Shown in pieces: positions 26,159-34,704 of a stretch of DNA of 64,000 bases. Position 1 is the first letter of the stretch. Each line of letters opens with the position of its first letter. A model generated the notes under the pieces. It did no database searches. It saw only the letters and a list, made by a program, of their open reading frames with translations, and had not been told where the DNA came from. Position numbers and translations under genes: made by a program. The stretch covers positions 1,736,001 through 1,800,000 of the forward strand of contig NC_013512.1 in the NCBI RefSeq assembly GCF_000024885.1, written 5' to 3'. This DNA is from Sulfurospirillum deleyianum DSM 6946. Lineage in GTDB: Bacteria; Campylobacterota; Campylobacteria; Campylobacterales; Sulfurospirillaceae.

Positions 26159-26260
26159 ATGGATTATACAACATCATTTGTCTGGCTTTTATGCTGGCCT
26201 GTACTTATTTATGCAACGTACCGCTTGATTCTTTTTACCGTTAAAAAGTTAGAAGCATAA
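26159..26260 (+). CDS. 33-residue membrane microprotein after cydB, CioY-like
   Basis: ATG at 26159, 9 bases after the cydB stop, with an AGGGG site upstream; 33 codons to TAA. The product has one hydrophobic helix (about residues 7-27, SFVWLLCWPVLIYATY) ending in a lysine-rich tail. Position and size match CioY, a 34-residue component of the CioAB oxidase reported in C. jejuni, and functionally resemble CydX of E. coli. Homology is judged from size, place and topology only. Confidence 0.7.
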   Translation: MDYTTSFVWLLCWPVLIYATYRLILFTVKKLEA

Positions 26261-26267
26261 TCATCTT

Positions 26268-26286
26268 GAGGCAGTTTAACTGCCTC
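26268..26286 (+). terminator. Terminator of the cyd operon
   Basis: GAGGCAG (26268-26274) and CTGCCTC (26280-26286) form a 7-bp stem with a 5-base loop, followed by a T-rich stretch. An exact TTACATGTAA follows at 26295-26304 in the same gap. Confidence 0.75.
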
Positions 26287-26294
26287 TTTCTTCT

Positions 26295-26304
26295 TTACAT
26301 GTAA
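26295..26304. repeat. TTACATGTAA iterated palindrome, intergenic copy
   Basis: Exact copy in the 58-base gap between the convergent ends of the CioY-like gene and the GGDEF gene, just downstream of the cyd terminator. One of 29 copies in the window. Confidence 0.9.
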
Positions 26305-26318
26305 CGATTTTTCTCCAC

Positions 26319-27491
26319 TCACAGTTCTATTTTAACTCTATTTCGACCCTCTTTTTTGGCAAGATACATTGCTTTATCAGCACGTGAAATAATATTTTCA
26401 ATCGTCGTGTCATAATTTAAAAAGGTGCTCATTCCAAAACTCATGGTCACAGATATGCACGCACTGGGATGATGAGGAAGGGAGATTTTCAACGCTTCTA
26501 CCATGCGTCTTAAACGCTCAGCAATAATATACCCTCGTTTTGCAGAGGTATTAAAAAGAAGCAACGCAAACTCTTCTCCACCAAATCTTACCAAACAATC
26601 ATTGTCTCTCACATAATGCTTCATTCGATTCGCCAAAGCGATTAAAACCTCATCACCAACTAAATGCCCATACGTATCATTCACTTTTTTGAAAAAATCT
26701 ATATCCATCATGATCATACAACTCGAAAGGCGATGCGTTTTATAAAGAGTCATTTTCTCTTCCAACCATCTTTCAAAAACCCTTCGATTAGAGACGTTGG
26801 TTAAAGGATCAATTTGATTTAACAATCGCAATTCATCGCTCTCTTCCACTAAGAGATGATGTTTCCGTAACAATCGAACAAGATAAGCCATCGCCACCCC
26901 TAAGCTCACAAGCCCACATATCCAAAAGAAACCATAAATCCACAAAGAGTATTGTGCTCGTTTTTGAGCAATTTCATCGTAATTTTCCAACGAAAGAGAA
27001 ACACTAATGCCCCCTTTTACATCACCCTTGTGCATTTCATGGTGGCATTTGAGACAACTCTCATCCACCACTAAAGCACCCATAAAACGTAGATGCTCCT
27101 TCCCTTCGTATGGGTTAAAATCGTACACTTCATGTTGGTTGGCACTTAATTTTGCTAAGGCCTCTTTTTCCCATGCATCAGGAGGATTGGGTAAGTTTTC
27201 TAAGCGATGCAAATGAATCAAACGTCCTTGTAATCCTCCTTTGGAGCCAAAAGAATCTTCATTGACATGATCAACAATTTCTGTGGGGTTCACAAAAGTA
27301 AATGCCTCATGAGAGGCGTTGGTATCGGTGGAACGGATATAGATACCTCCTTGTTGGGATATCCAACGATACAAACGTAAATCTTTTTGAAAAACAGACC
27401 GTGCTTGAGAGAGGGCTAACTCTTCTATAAATTTTTTCTCTCGCCTAGAATCTAAGACATAAAAAAGAAAAACAGCACAGGTTAATACCAT
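26319..27491 (-). CDS. Diguanylate cyclase with Tll0287-like (DUF3365) haem-binding sensor domain
   Basis: 390 residues. The periplasmic part (about 20-190) contains CLKCHHEMHKGDVKGGISVS, a c-type haem CxxCH motif in a Tll0287/DUF3365-like sensor. A membrane helix (IYGFFWICGLVSLGVAMAYL) leads to a GGDEF domain with an RFGGEEFALLLF active loop, so cyclic-di-GMP synthesis is expected. The annotated ATG leaves only half of the first membrane helix: in-frame codons upstream (to 27536) continue the hydrophobic segment but contain no ATG, GTG or TTG. The real start may be a rare ATT or ATC codon. Confidence 0.83.
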   Translation of the reverse strand: MVLTCAVFLFYVLDSRREKKFIEELALSQARSVFQKDLRLYRWISQQGGIYIRSTDTNASHEAFTFVNPTEIVDHVNEDSFGSKGGLQGRLIHLHRLENLPNPPDAWEKEALAKLSANQHEVYDFNPYEGKEHLRFMGALVVDESCLKCHHEMHKGDVKGGISVSLSLENYDEIAQKRAQYSLWIYGFFWICGLVSLGVAMAYLVRLLRKHHLLVEESDELRLLNQIDPLTNVSNRRVFERWLEEKMTLYKTHRLSSCMIMMDIDFFKKVNDTYGHLVGDEVLIALANRMKHYVRDNDCLVRFGGEEFALLLFNTSAKRGYIIAERLRRMVEALKISLPHHPSACISVTMSFGMSTFLNYDTTIENIISRADKAMYLAKKEGRNRVKIEL

Positions 27492-27643
27492 AAGAAAAGC
27501 CGTGAAAATAGTGATAATAGGTTTGATGGGAACTACTTTAATGATGATGTAAAAAATGTACTCAAATTATTCACTATTTTTAATAAAAAAGTGTTTAATT
27601 TTGACAAATTCTAATAATTCTAATATTTATTTTTTTCTTTTTC

Positions 27644-27659
27644 CTTGATACACATCAAG
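27644..27659. promoter_or_regulatory. FNR/CRP-type box upstream of the cytochrome c gene
   Basis: CTTGAT-N4-ATCAAG, which includes the exact FNR consensus TTGAT-N4-ATCAA (27645-27658). It lies between the haem-GGDEF gene and the cytochrome gene and could serve either. Regulation by an FNR/CRP-family protein is inferred. Confidence 0.5.
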
Positions 27660-27713
27660 CCATCCATCACTCAAAATCACTCTCTTCATTTTCATATCTT
27701 AGCTGTTTAATTA

Positions 27714-27725
27714 TGACGCACGTCA
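27714..27725. promoter_or_regulatory. TGACG-CA-CGTCA palindrome before the cytochrome c gene
   Basis: Perfect 5-2-5 inverted repeat centred 25-36 bases upstream of the putative -10 box TACAAT (27750-27755). It is placed as expected for an activator near -45. The protein is unknown. Confidence 0.4.
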
Positions 27726-27787
27726 ACGAGAAGAAGCCCTGCTTTTTGCTACAATAAATCCAAATAGATTACGCAGAGAGAAAAGCC

Positions 27788-28126
27788 ATGAAACGATTCT
27801 TTGGACTTATTTTTATCACAACAACCCTTAGTGCCTCAAACCTTGGAGAAACGCTCTTTCAGGGCAACTGTGTCACCTGTCATGCTATCCAAAAGGCAAA
27901 CTCAGCCCCTTCAATTCAAGCCATACAAACCCGTTACAAAGAGAAGTTTCCCACAAAAGAAGACTTTGTCTCTTTTATGGCGCAATGGATTTTAAAACCC
28001 AATGCCAAAACAGCTTTAATGCCTGAAGCCATTGCTCAGTATGAGCTTATGCCCATTTTAGGCTATGACAAGGAGAGCTTAGAAGAGATTGCCCGTTACC
28101 TTTATGATGCGACATGGCAACCTTGA
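27788..28126 (+). CDS. Monohaem c-type cytochrome
   Basis: 112 residues with a signal peptide (MKRFFGLIFITTTLSAS) and one haem site CVTCH (about residues 31-35). The late Met in LMPEA or LMPILG may be the sixth ligand. Small periplasmic electron carrier. Its end overlaps the convergent P-type ATPase gene by 25 bases. Upstream sites suggest oxygen or redox control. Confidence 0.85.
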   Translation: MKRFFGLIFITTTLSASNLGETLFQGNCVTCHAIQKANSAPSIQAIQTRYKEKFPTKEDFVSFMAQWILKPNAKTALMPEAIAQYELMPILGYDKESLEEIARYLYDATWQP

Positions 28127-30804
28127 TGCTTTTTACATGTAAGGTATTTTTCGACCTCAACAATGCCATAAATCACTAGACTAGAAAGAGTTACAATTCC
28201 CCATTCAAACAACCCAAGTGGTGTCGTATCAAAGAGATGGTTCATCCACGGATGATAGGTTAGAAAGAGTTGTAGCACACCCACTCCCAACATCGCATAG
28301 AGCAGATAAGGATTGCTTAAAAAGCCTATTTTAAAAGCAGAATGATAAAAAGAACGACAATTTAGAAGGTACAACATCTCACCAAACACAAAAATATTCA
28401 TAACCAATGTTCGAGCAACACTCTCATCCACACCTAAAAAGAGCGTATAAAAAAATGCGCCAAAAGCGTGAGCAAAGAGTAAACATCCCACTAAAAGCAC
28501 TCGACGCAGTAAAAGAAACGTTAAGATAGGCGTTTGGGGTGCACGAGGTGGACGTTGCATCAGAGCGTTCTCTTTGGGTTCATACGCTAACATAATGCCT
28601 AGCGCACTATCGCTAATCATATTAATCCACAAAATCTGCAAAGGCAACAACGGAAGCGCCACACCAAAGCAAATCGCCACAATAATCACCAATCCCTCTC
28701 CTACATTGGTCGGTAAAATCCATGTGATAAATTTGATAAGATTATCATACACAACCCGTCCCTCTTCAATGGCATCTTTGATGGTTAAGAAATTATCATC
28801 TGTTAAAATCATATCGGAAGACTCTTTGGCAACTTCCGTTCCCATCACACCCATCGCAATGCCAATGTTAGCTTGTCTAAGCGCAGGAGCGTCATTGACC
28901 CCATCACCTGTCATTGCCACAATCTCACCATTTTGCTGTAACGCTTTTACCAAACGCAGTTTTTGTTCAGGGGCAATGCGTGCAAAAACATTGACCTGAG
29001 CGATAATCTTTGAGAGCGAAGCATCATCCAATGCATCTATTTCCGCTCCGCTTAAAACCCTTTGCTCACCTTCCACATTCATACCAATAGAACGAGCGAT
29101 AGAGCGTGCGGTCACACCATGATCCCCCGTAATCATCTTCACAACAATACCCGCTTCATAACAGCTCTGTATCGCCTCTTTCACGCCTAAACGTGGAGGG
29201 TCTATCATCCCTTGTAAGCCTAAAAAAATCAACCCCTCTTTCACATCCTCATGCGTCAAACTGGTGCGCTTTTCATCCCACACACCCTTTGCAAAAGCTA
29301 AAATACGAAGCCCCTCTTCTGCCATAATCTCCGCTTGCGCAAAAATCTCTTCTTTCTGAATAGCGCTAATTTCTCCTTTATCATCCATCATCCATGCGCA
29401 TCGTTCCAGCACTCTCTCCACTGAACCTTTAAGATACACCACACTCTTTTCATCCACACTGTACAGTGATGCCATATATTGATATTCCGACTCAAAGGCA
29501 AGGGTATCTTCTAAAACGACCTTTTTGAGGAGTTCATCGATCCAAATGCCCCCTTTAGCCGCCGCAACCAATAGCGCACCTTCCGTTGGATCTCCTACAA
29601 TATGATACACACCTTTCTTACTTTGAAGCGATGCACTGTTACATAATACCCCCGCAACAAGCATCTCATAAAGCCCTCGTTTGGGAAGAGGCATGAAAGC
29701 TTTTTCATGGAGTAAAATCTCTCCCCTAGGAGCATATCCTCTGCCACTGACTAAAAACGGAACACCCTCAGCATAAAGCGTGGTAACACTCATCGCATTT
29801 TGAGTAAGGGTTCCTGTTTTATCCGAACAAATAACACTCGTGCTCCCTAAGGTTTCCACAGCAGGAAGCCTCCTAATAATGGCATGTTTATCCGCCATTT
29901 TCATCACGCCAATCGCTAAAATAATACTCATCGCTGCAGGTAATCCCTCAGGAATAATTCCTACGGCTAAAGCAACCGAAGCCATAAAAGTCTCGATCAC
30001 TCCTTGTTGATGCACCATCCCCATGATAAACGTAAAAACAGAAACCCCCATAATCGCATAAAGCATACGCTTTGAAAAAAGAGCCAATTTTTGACTTAAA
30101 GGAGTCTGTAAAATATCCGCATGAGCGATTAGTGTGTTAATCTGCCCCACATAACTTGCATCGCCTACCTCAACGACCACCCCTTTTGCTTCTCCATAGG
30201 TAATCAACGTTGAGGCATAGAGCATACTTATTCTATCGGCAAAAAGGGTATGAGGCGCATCGATTCCTTTTGTTTTACTCTCGCAAACTGACTCTCCCGT
30301 TAAGAGTGATTCATCGACTTTAAGTGCTTTGGCATACAAAATTTTCATATCGGCAGGGACTTTATCGCCCGAAGCCAACCAGACGATATCGCCTACGACC
30401 AAATCCTCCGCATCCAAAAGGCTGATATGCCCTTCCCGTAAAACCCGTACCCTATTTTTACGCATTTTAGAAAGCGCTTCAATAGCACGGTGTGCCTTAC
30501 TCTCTTGCCAATACCCAATCAGCGCATTTATCATCACCACCGCAAAAATAACACCCGCATCCAGCCACTCATGAAGCAGTACCATAACCAAAGCAGCCAA
30601 AAGTAAAATATAAACAAGGGATTGATGAAATTGAAGTAAAAAAAGTTTCCACGGCACATACGAAGGTTTGGATTTTAAACGATTGACGCCATAGGTTAAA
30701 CGCTGCTTTTCAACGTCACTCTCTTTAATGCCAACGCTCTCATCCACAACGAGCATCTCAAGCACATGCGTTACATGTAAAGTGTGCCAAAGCGTCTGTT
30801 TCAT
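28102..30804 (-). CDS. P-type cation-transporting ATPase (P2A/Ca2+-like)
   Basis: About 900 residues with an N-terminal cation-ATPase domain, the TGES actuator loop (LLTGES), PEGLPAAMSI in M4, the phosphorylation motif CSDKTGTLTQ, a nucleotide domain with KGSVE, the hinge MTGDGVNDAPALR, and C-terminal helices with WINMISDSALG in M6. M4 and M6 motifs are of the PMR1/SERCA (P2A) type, suggesting Ca2+ export; Mn2+ or Na+ cannot be excluded. Start uncertain: 30819 overlaps the Sel1 gene stop, 30804 is the next ATG. TTACATGTAA occurs at 28133 and 30771. Confidence 0.88.
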   Translation of the reverse strand: MKQTLWHTLHVTHVLEMLVVDESVGIKESDVEKQRLTYGVNRLKSKPSYVPWKLFLLQFHQSLVYILLLAALVMVLLHEWLDAGVIFAVVMINALIGYWQESKAHRAIEALSKMRKNRVRVLREGHISLLDAEDLVVGDIVWLASGDKVPADMKILYAKALKVDESLLTGESVCESKTKGIDAPHTLFADRISMLYASTLITYGEAKGVVVEVGDASYVGQINTLIAHADILQTPLSQKLALFSKRMLYAIMGVSVFTFIMGMVHQQGVIETFMASVALAVGIIPEGLPAAMSIILAIGVMKMADKHAIIRRLPAVETLGSTSVICSDKTGTLTQNAMSVTTLYAEGVPFLVSGRGYAPRGEILLHEKAFMPLPKRGLYEMLVAGVLCNSASLQSKKGVYHIVGDPTEGALLVAAAKGGIWIDELLKKVVLEDTLAFESEYQYMASLYSVDEKSVVYLKGSVERVLERCAWMMDDKGEISAIQKEEIFAQAEIMAEEGLRILAFAKGVWDEKRTSLTHEDVKEGLIFLGLQGMIDPPRLGVKEAIQSCYEAGIVVKMITGDHGVTARSIARSIGMNVEGEQRVLSGAEIDALDDASLSKIIAQVNVFARIAPEQKLRLVKALQQNGEIVAMTGDGVNDAPALRQANIGIAMGVMGTEVAKESSDMILTDDNFLTIKDAIEEGRVVYDNLIKFITWILPTNVGEGLVIIVAICFGVALPLLPLQILWINMISDSALGIMLAYEPKENALMQRPPRAPQTPILTFLLLRRVLLVGCLLFAHAFGAFFYTLFLGVDESVARTLVMNIFVFGEMLYLLNCRSFYHSAFKIGFLSNPYLLYAMLGVGVLQLFLTYHPWMNHLFDTTPLGLFEWGIVTLSSLVIYGIVEVEKYLTCKKHQGCHVAS

Positions 30805-30815
30805 CCCTTTTTCTT

Positions 30816-31511
30816 TCAATGTGAAGCCTTAAACCAAACTTTATTGCTTTGCAAAATCGTTACATTCTTGCATCCACTCTCTTCCCCTAAATCACACGCT
30901 TTTTGAAATGCCTCCTCTGCTTTTTGCTCATTTTGAGCCACCCCTTGCCCCGTATAATACATCTCGCCCACACGCACACACGATTCTGCGACACCCGCAT
31001 CACACGCTCGCTGATAGTAAATAACCGCATCCACAACATTTTCATCTTGCTCATAAAGTAAGCCCAAATGCGCACAACTGCGACCCACCCCATACGCACA
31101 CGCTCTATCGTGATAATCCACTGCCTTTTGCATATCTTCACTCACGCCTGTGCCATTTTCATGCATCAATGCCACACTCATACACCCTTCCCCATCGCCT
31201 AGCGCACACGCTCTTTCATACCACTGAAGCGCTAAAGAGAGGTTTTCCCCCGCATGACCATTTTCATACATGTAACCCACATTGGCACACCCACTGCCCA
31301 GCCCCAACTCACATGCGTATAAGTACAAAGCCTTCGCTCGTGCAAAATTTTGCAACACACCATCGCCTGAATGGTACATCGCACCTAAGGCGACACACGC
31401 TTTAGCATCTCCCCTATCACAAGCGTTTTGATATTCACTTTCTCGCTCAAAATCAAGACCATACAGGACTGTCGTTAAAAGGATAGCTATCATAAAAAAA
31501 CGTTTTTTCAT
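30816..31511 (-). CDS. Sel1-like repeat protein, cysteine-rich, secreted
   Basis: 231 residues: a signal peptide (KKRFFMIAILLTTVLYG) and about five Sel1-like repeats of 35-36 residues, each with a Cys pair seven residues apart (for example ACDRGDAKAC, ACELGLGSGC, ACDAGVAESC). This is the pattern of Helicobacter cysteine-rich proteins (Hcp), where each repeat is held by a disulfide. Periplasmic or secreted; partner unknown. It lies just upstream of the P-type ATPase with overlapping ends. Confidence 0.85.
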   Translation of the reverse strand: MKKRFFMIAILLTTVLYGLDFERESEYQNACDRGDAKACVALGAMYHSGDGVLQNFARAKALYLYACELGLGSGCANVGYMYENGHAGENLSLALQWYERACALGDGEGCMSVALMHENGTGVSEDMQKAVDYHDRACAYGVGRSCAHLGLLYEQDENVVDAVIYYQRACDAGVAESCVRVGEMYYTGQGVAQNEQKAEEAFQKACDLGEESGCKNVTILQSNKVWFKASH

Positions 31512-31602
31512 GCCAGACTCCTTGTCATTGTTTTACTGATTATAGTACAACTGAGCCTTAAAAAAGGAAAAAAAAGTAGCAGATAAAGGATTTATTTTAT
31601 CG

Positions 31603-31612
31603 TTACATGTAA
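31603..31612. repeat. TTACATGTAA iterated palindrome within a 14-bp palindrome
   Basis: Exact copy inside CGTTACATGTAACG (31601-31614) in the gap between the lipocalin gene end and the Sel1 gene start (both minus strand). It may act as a hairpin behind the lipocalin gene. Confidence 0.85.
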
Positions 31613-31626
31613 CGTTATGCAGTGTT

Positions 31627-32130
31627 TTAAGGACAAGAAGTTCGCCAAATAAGTTTGCTTGTATCAAAACCCAAATACGTCGCATAGGAGAGTAAACGGC
31701 TGAGCGTATCTTCACTTAACTGTGGCGTGCGTGAGAGAATCCAAAAATAGCGTTTACTGGGTTCACTCACCATCGCATACGAATAATCCTCCGCCACATC
31801 CACAATCCAATAATCCCCATAAAAAGGCCAAAAGAAAGTGACTTTTAGCTTTGCCTTGCTCATTTCATCGACAATTTTTGCCCGACCATACGCCACGTTA
31901 TGGCTTTGTGTCGCACGTTTAAAACAGCTGTTTTCAACCCCTATCATGCCATCGTCTCGTAGCGTGTAAAAGGCTTCTACCTCATCACACCCTCGCTCAA
32001 AGGAGTGGTCAAATCGTGCGATTTCATACCATTTTCCAAGGTAACGCTCCATATCCACCCACGAAACCGTAGGCAACTCTTGCGCAAAACACGAAAAACT
32101 AAAAAGAAACAAAAAGCACCATTTACGCAT
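31627..32130 (-). CDS. blc: Bacterial lipocalin (Blc-like)
   Basis: 167 residues with an N-terminal export signal (MRKWCFLFLFSFSCFAQ). The lipocalin signature YLGKWYEIARFDHSFERGC follows, then YGDYWIVDVAEDYSYAMVSEP and YFWILSRTP, all typical of Blc. A Cys within the signal (SFSC) could be a lipobox, as in E. coli Blc, but the motif is weak. Probable role is binding fatty acids or lysophospholipids at the outer membrane. It sits 3 bases after the RND exporter gene. Confidence 0.9.
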   Translation of the reverse strand: MRKWCFLFLFSFSCFAQELPTVSWVDMERYLGKWYEIARFDHSFERGCDEVEAFYTLRDDGMIGVENSCFKRATQSHNVAYGRAKIVDEMSKAKLKVTFFWPFYGDYWIVDVAEDYSYAMVSEPSKRYFWILSRTPQLSEDTLSRLLSYATYLGFDTSKLIWRTSCP

Positions 32131-32133
32131 ACC

Positions 32134-34608
32134 TTACTCCTTTGTTTCACGTCCAAAAGGTTTAAATAAAAGCACCAAAAGCGGAGAGAAAAGCAAGTCA
32201 GAGACAATGGCCGTCAACAGAACAATCACCGTTAAAAGCCCAAAAATCAGCGTTGGAATAAAATTGGATGTCACCATCACTAAAAATCCCACAATGGTAG
32301 CAAGTGAGTAGTAAAACATCCCAAAGGCAATGCTCCCGTGCGCTCTGTGCATCGCTGCTACATAATTGCCATCAATGGCGACTTCTTCTCTGAAACGGTA
32401 GTAGTAATGAATCGTATTGTCCACCGTAATGCCAAGCGCAATGGAAGCTATGGTAATGCTCATCATATCAAGCGGGATATTAAACACGCCCATAATGCCA
32501 AAGATAACACTCACAGGAACCATATTGACCACCATCGCCAAAAACGCCACTTTAAAAGAACGGAACAAAAATAAAAACATCGAACCCAAACTTAATACCG
32601 CTAAAGCGAGGGTTGAAATTTGAGACGAAAAGAGGGATTGGAGCATGTTGTTATAAAGTACCATCATCCCCACCAGTTTATAATCCTCTTTTGGCAAACC
32701 TACTTTGCTCTCTAATTCATTTTGAATTTTCTCCAAAAGCTCAGAGCGTCTGAGTTCTGGATTGGAATCAATCAAACGCACTACAAAACGTGCCTCATCA
32801 TGCTCTATGTTCACATAAGGCGTTAAAATAACCTTTTTATACACCTCAGGAAGTTCATTATAAAGCAGTGCCAACTCAAACGTATCAAAATCTTTGCCCT
32901 CTTTTAAAATACGCCCCACTTTAGAAAGAGTACCCAAAGAAGAGACATTACCCACTTCTGGCAAAGACTCTAAATAGTCATGCACCTTTAAAATGGTCTG
33001 CATTTTTTGTGCAGTAAACCAGTACTGTGCCTCTGAACTTTTCTCTTCAAATTCAGCCTCAAACTCATCTAAAGGACTCTGCTCTTTTGCTTGAGCGACA
33101 TCTGCTTTGGGTAAACGCACGACAATCTCAAGCGGTGTGGTACCGCCTAGTTCATTGTCGATTTTTTGCATCCCTTTGTAAATTTCTGTGCTCTCTTTAA
33201 AGTAGTTGATAAAACTGTTCTCCACCACCAAACGGCTCACACCAAAAAGGCTAAACAGCGCTATCAGCACCACCACACTCAAAATCACCCCACGGCGTTT
33301 TTCCACAATACGTGCAAAGGTCGCATTAAGCGTAAAAGCATGATCAAAAATCATCACAGGCGCTTTTTTCTCTAAGAGCATCAACATGGAAGGGAAAAGC
33401 AGATAGGTGACAATTAAAGAGACACTCACACCAATGTTCATCATATTACCAAGGTCGATAATCGGAACAATATCGCAGGTCATTAACGAGCCAAATCCCG
33501 CCACAGAAGTTAAAATAACAAAAACAGAAGGAACACTCATACGCTTTAGGGTGACGCCTATTAACTCTTGTTGCGTAAGATTTGGATATACCTGATACTC
33601 TTCTCTGTAACACACAATTAAATGAATCACCAAAGAGAGCGTGGTAATGAGTTGCATCGCAATGTAATTGGACGAAATCACTGTAATTTCTAAGCCCAAA
33701 AGAGCGTTAATGCCCACCGTAATCACCACCGCACTAAAAGAGGCAAGAATAGGCAATACCACAAAACGAACCTGTCTAAAAATCACCCATAAAATCACAA
33801 TCATAATAAGAAAAATCGCAATGCCATAATTAACAATGTCATTTTTGACAAAGCTAATCATATCATCAGCAATCATCATCACGCCACCTAAAAAGAGGTC
33901 TCCCTCACTTTTAAAAGGCTCCATCACGGCTCGCACATTTTCAATCATCTCATGTGTTTCATCACGAATGCTATCCCTATACGCTTTAAATGCCTTCTTC
34001 GCCTCTTCGTAGCGTACCTTTTCTTCAACACTCAGCGAACGCTCTTGCGACAAAAGCATATACTGATTACGCTCACTTAAGAGTTTTGTATACGTGGTAT
34101 CATCTTTAAGATTGAGCAAAATCGCTGTGGTTTTAAAATCAGCACTGACAAGATTATTGGCATACAAAGGGCTCGTGGTAAGCTCTTTTTGAACTAAAGT
34201 TTTATCAATACCAGTAGATTCAAGGGTTTGAACATTGCCCACCACCTCTTTAATGGGACGAATAGGACTCTCTAAAAGGGGAACATCTAAAATGGAAGTC
34301 ACACTCTCCACGCCCTTGATTTTCAAAAGCTCCTCTTTTAAACGTCGCATGCTCTCCAAAGTGGTATCTTCTAAAAGCCCTTGATGCGGGGTAAAAGAGA
34401 TCACCAAATACTCAGGACTAACATAGCGTCCATGCACTTCACGGGTCAGTTTCAAATCTTTATCGTTTTCGAGTAAAAGTGTTTCTGCGGAGGCATCAAT
34501 ACTTAAATATTGTGCGTAGTAGCCAAAAAGAGCTGTGAGTAGAGCCACAACAAAAAGTGTGGTTTTAAAATATGTCGTTACTAAACGGGTATAAAAAGAT
34601 ATAAGCAT
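32134..34608 (-). CDS. RND/MMPL-family exporter
   Basis: About 824 residues in the classical duplicated layout: one helix, a large periplasmic loop, then five helices, twice (second half starts near RRGVILSVVVLIALFSLFGV). The segments SITIASIALGITVDNTIHYYYRFRE and ISSNYIAMQLITTLSLVIHL correspond to the paired proton-relay helices of MMPL/sterol-sensing-type transporters. Likely exports lipids or other hydrophobic compounds; substrate not deducible. ATG 34608 is preferred to a TTG at 34626. It forms a unit with the lipocalin gene, which supports a lipid role. Confidence 0.83.
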   Translation of the reverse strand: MLISFYTRLVTTYFKTTLFVVALLTALFGYYAQYLSIDASAETLLLENDKDLKLTREVHGRYVSPEYLVISFTPHQGLLEDTTLESMRRLKEELLKIKGVESVTSILDVPLLESPIRPIKEVVGNVQTLESTGIDKTLVQKELTTSPLYANNLVSADFKTTAILLNLKDDTTYTKLLSERNQYMLLSQERSLSVEEKVRYEEAKKAFKAYRDSIRDETHEMIENVRAVMEPFKSEGDLFLGGVMMIADDMISFVKNDIVNYGIAIFLIMIVILWVIFRQVRFVVLPILASFSAVVITVGINALLGLEITVISSNYIAMQLITTLSLVIHLIVCYREEYQVYPNLTQQELIGVTLKRMSVPSVFVILTSVAGFGSLMTCDIVPIIDLGNMMNIGVSVSLIVTYLLFPSMLMLLEKKAPVMIFDHAFTLNATFARIVEKRRGVILSVVVLIALFSLFGVSRLVVENSFINYFKESTEIYKGMQKIDNELGGTTPLEIVVRLPKADVAQAKEQSPLDEFEAEFEEKSSEAQYWFTAQKMQTILKVHDYLESLPEVGNVSSLGTLSKVGRILKEGKDFDTFELALLYNELPEVYKKVILTPYVNIEHDEARFVVRLIDSNPELRRSELLEKIQNELESKVGLPKEDYKLVGMMVLYNNMLQSLFSSQISTLALAVLSLGSMFLFLFRSFKVAFLAMVVNMVPVSVIFGIMGVFNIPLDMMSITIASIALGITVDNTIHYYYRFREEVAIDGNYVAAMHRAHGSIAFGMFYYSLATIVGFLVMVTSNFIPTLIFGLLTVIVLLTAIVSDLLFSPLLVLLFKPFGRETKE

Positions 34609-34704
34609 TGCGCAACTTTCGTACAAAATTTCGTATTTATTGCGCGTATTTTAGCCTAATTTCGCTTATACTGCCTTAGCCATTTTGAGAGAGAAAGGAA
34701 GTGG

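Noticed and set aside
30816-31511. Tandem DNA repeat
   Set aside because: Periodicity is at protein level (Sel1 repeats, about 36 residues); DNA units have diverged.
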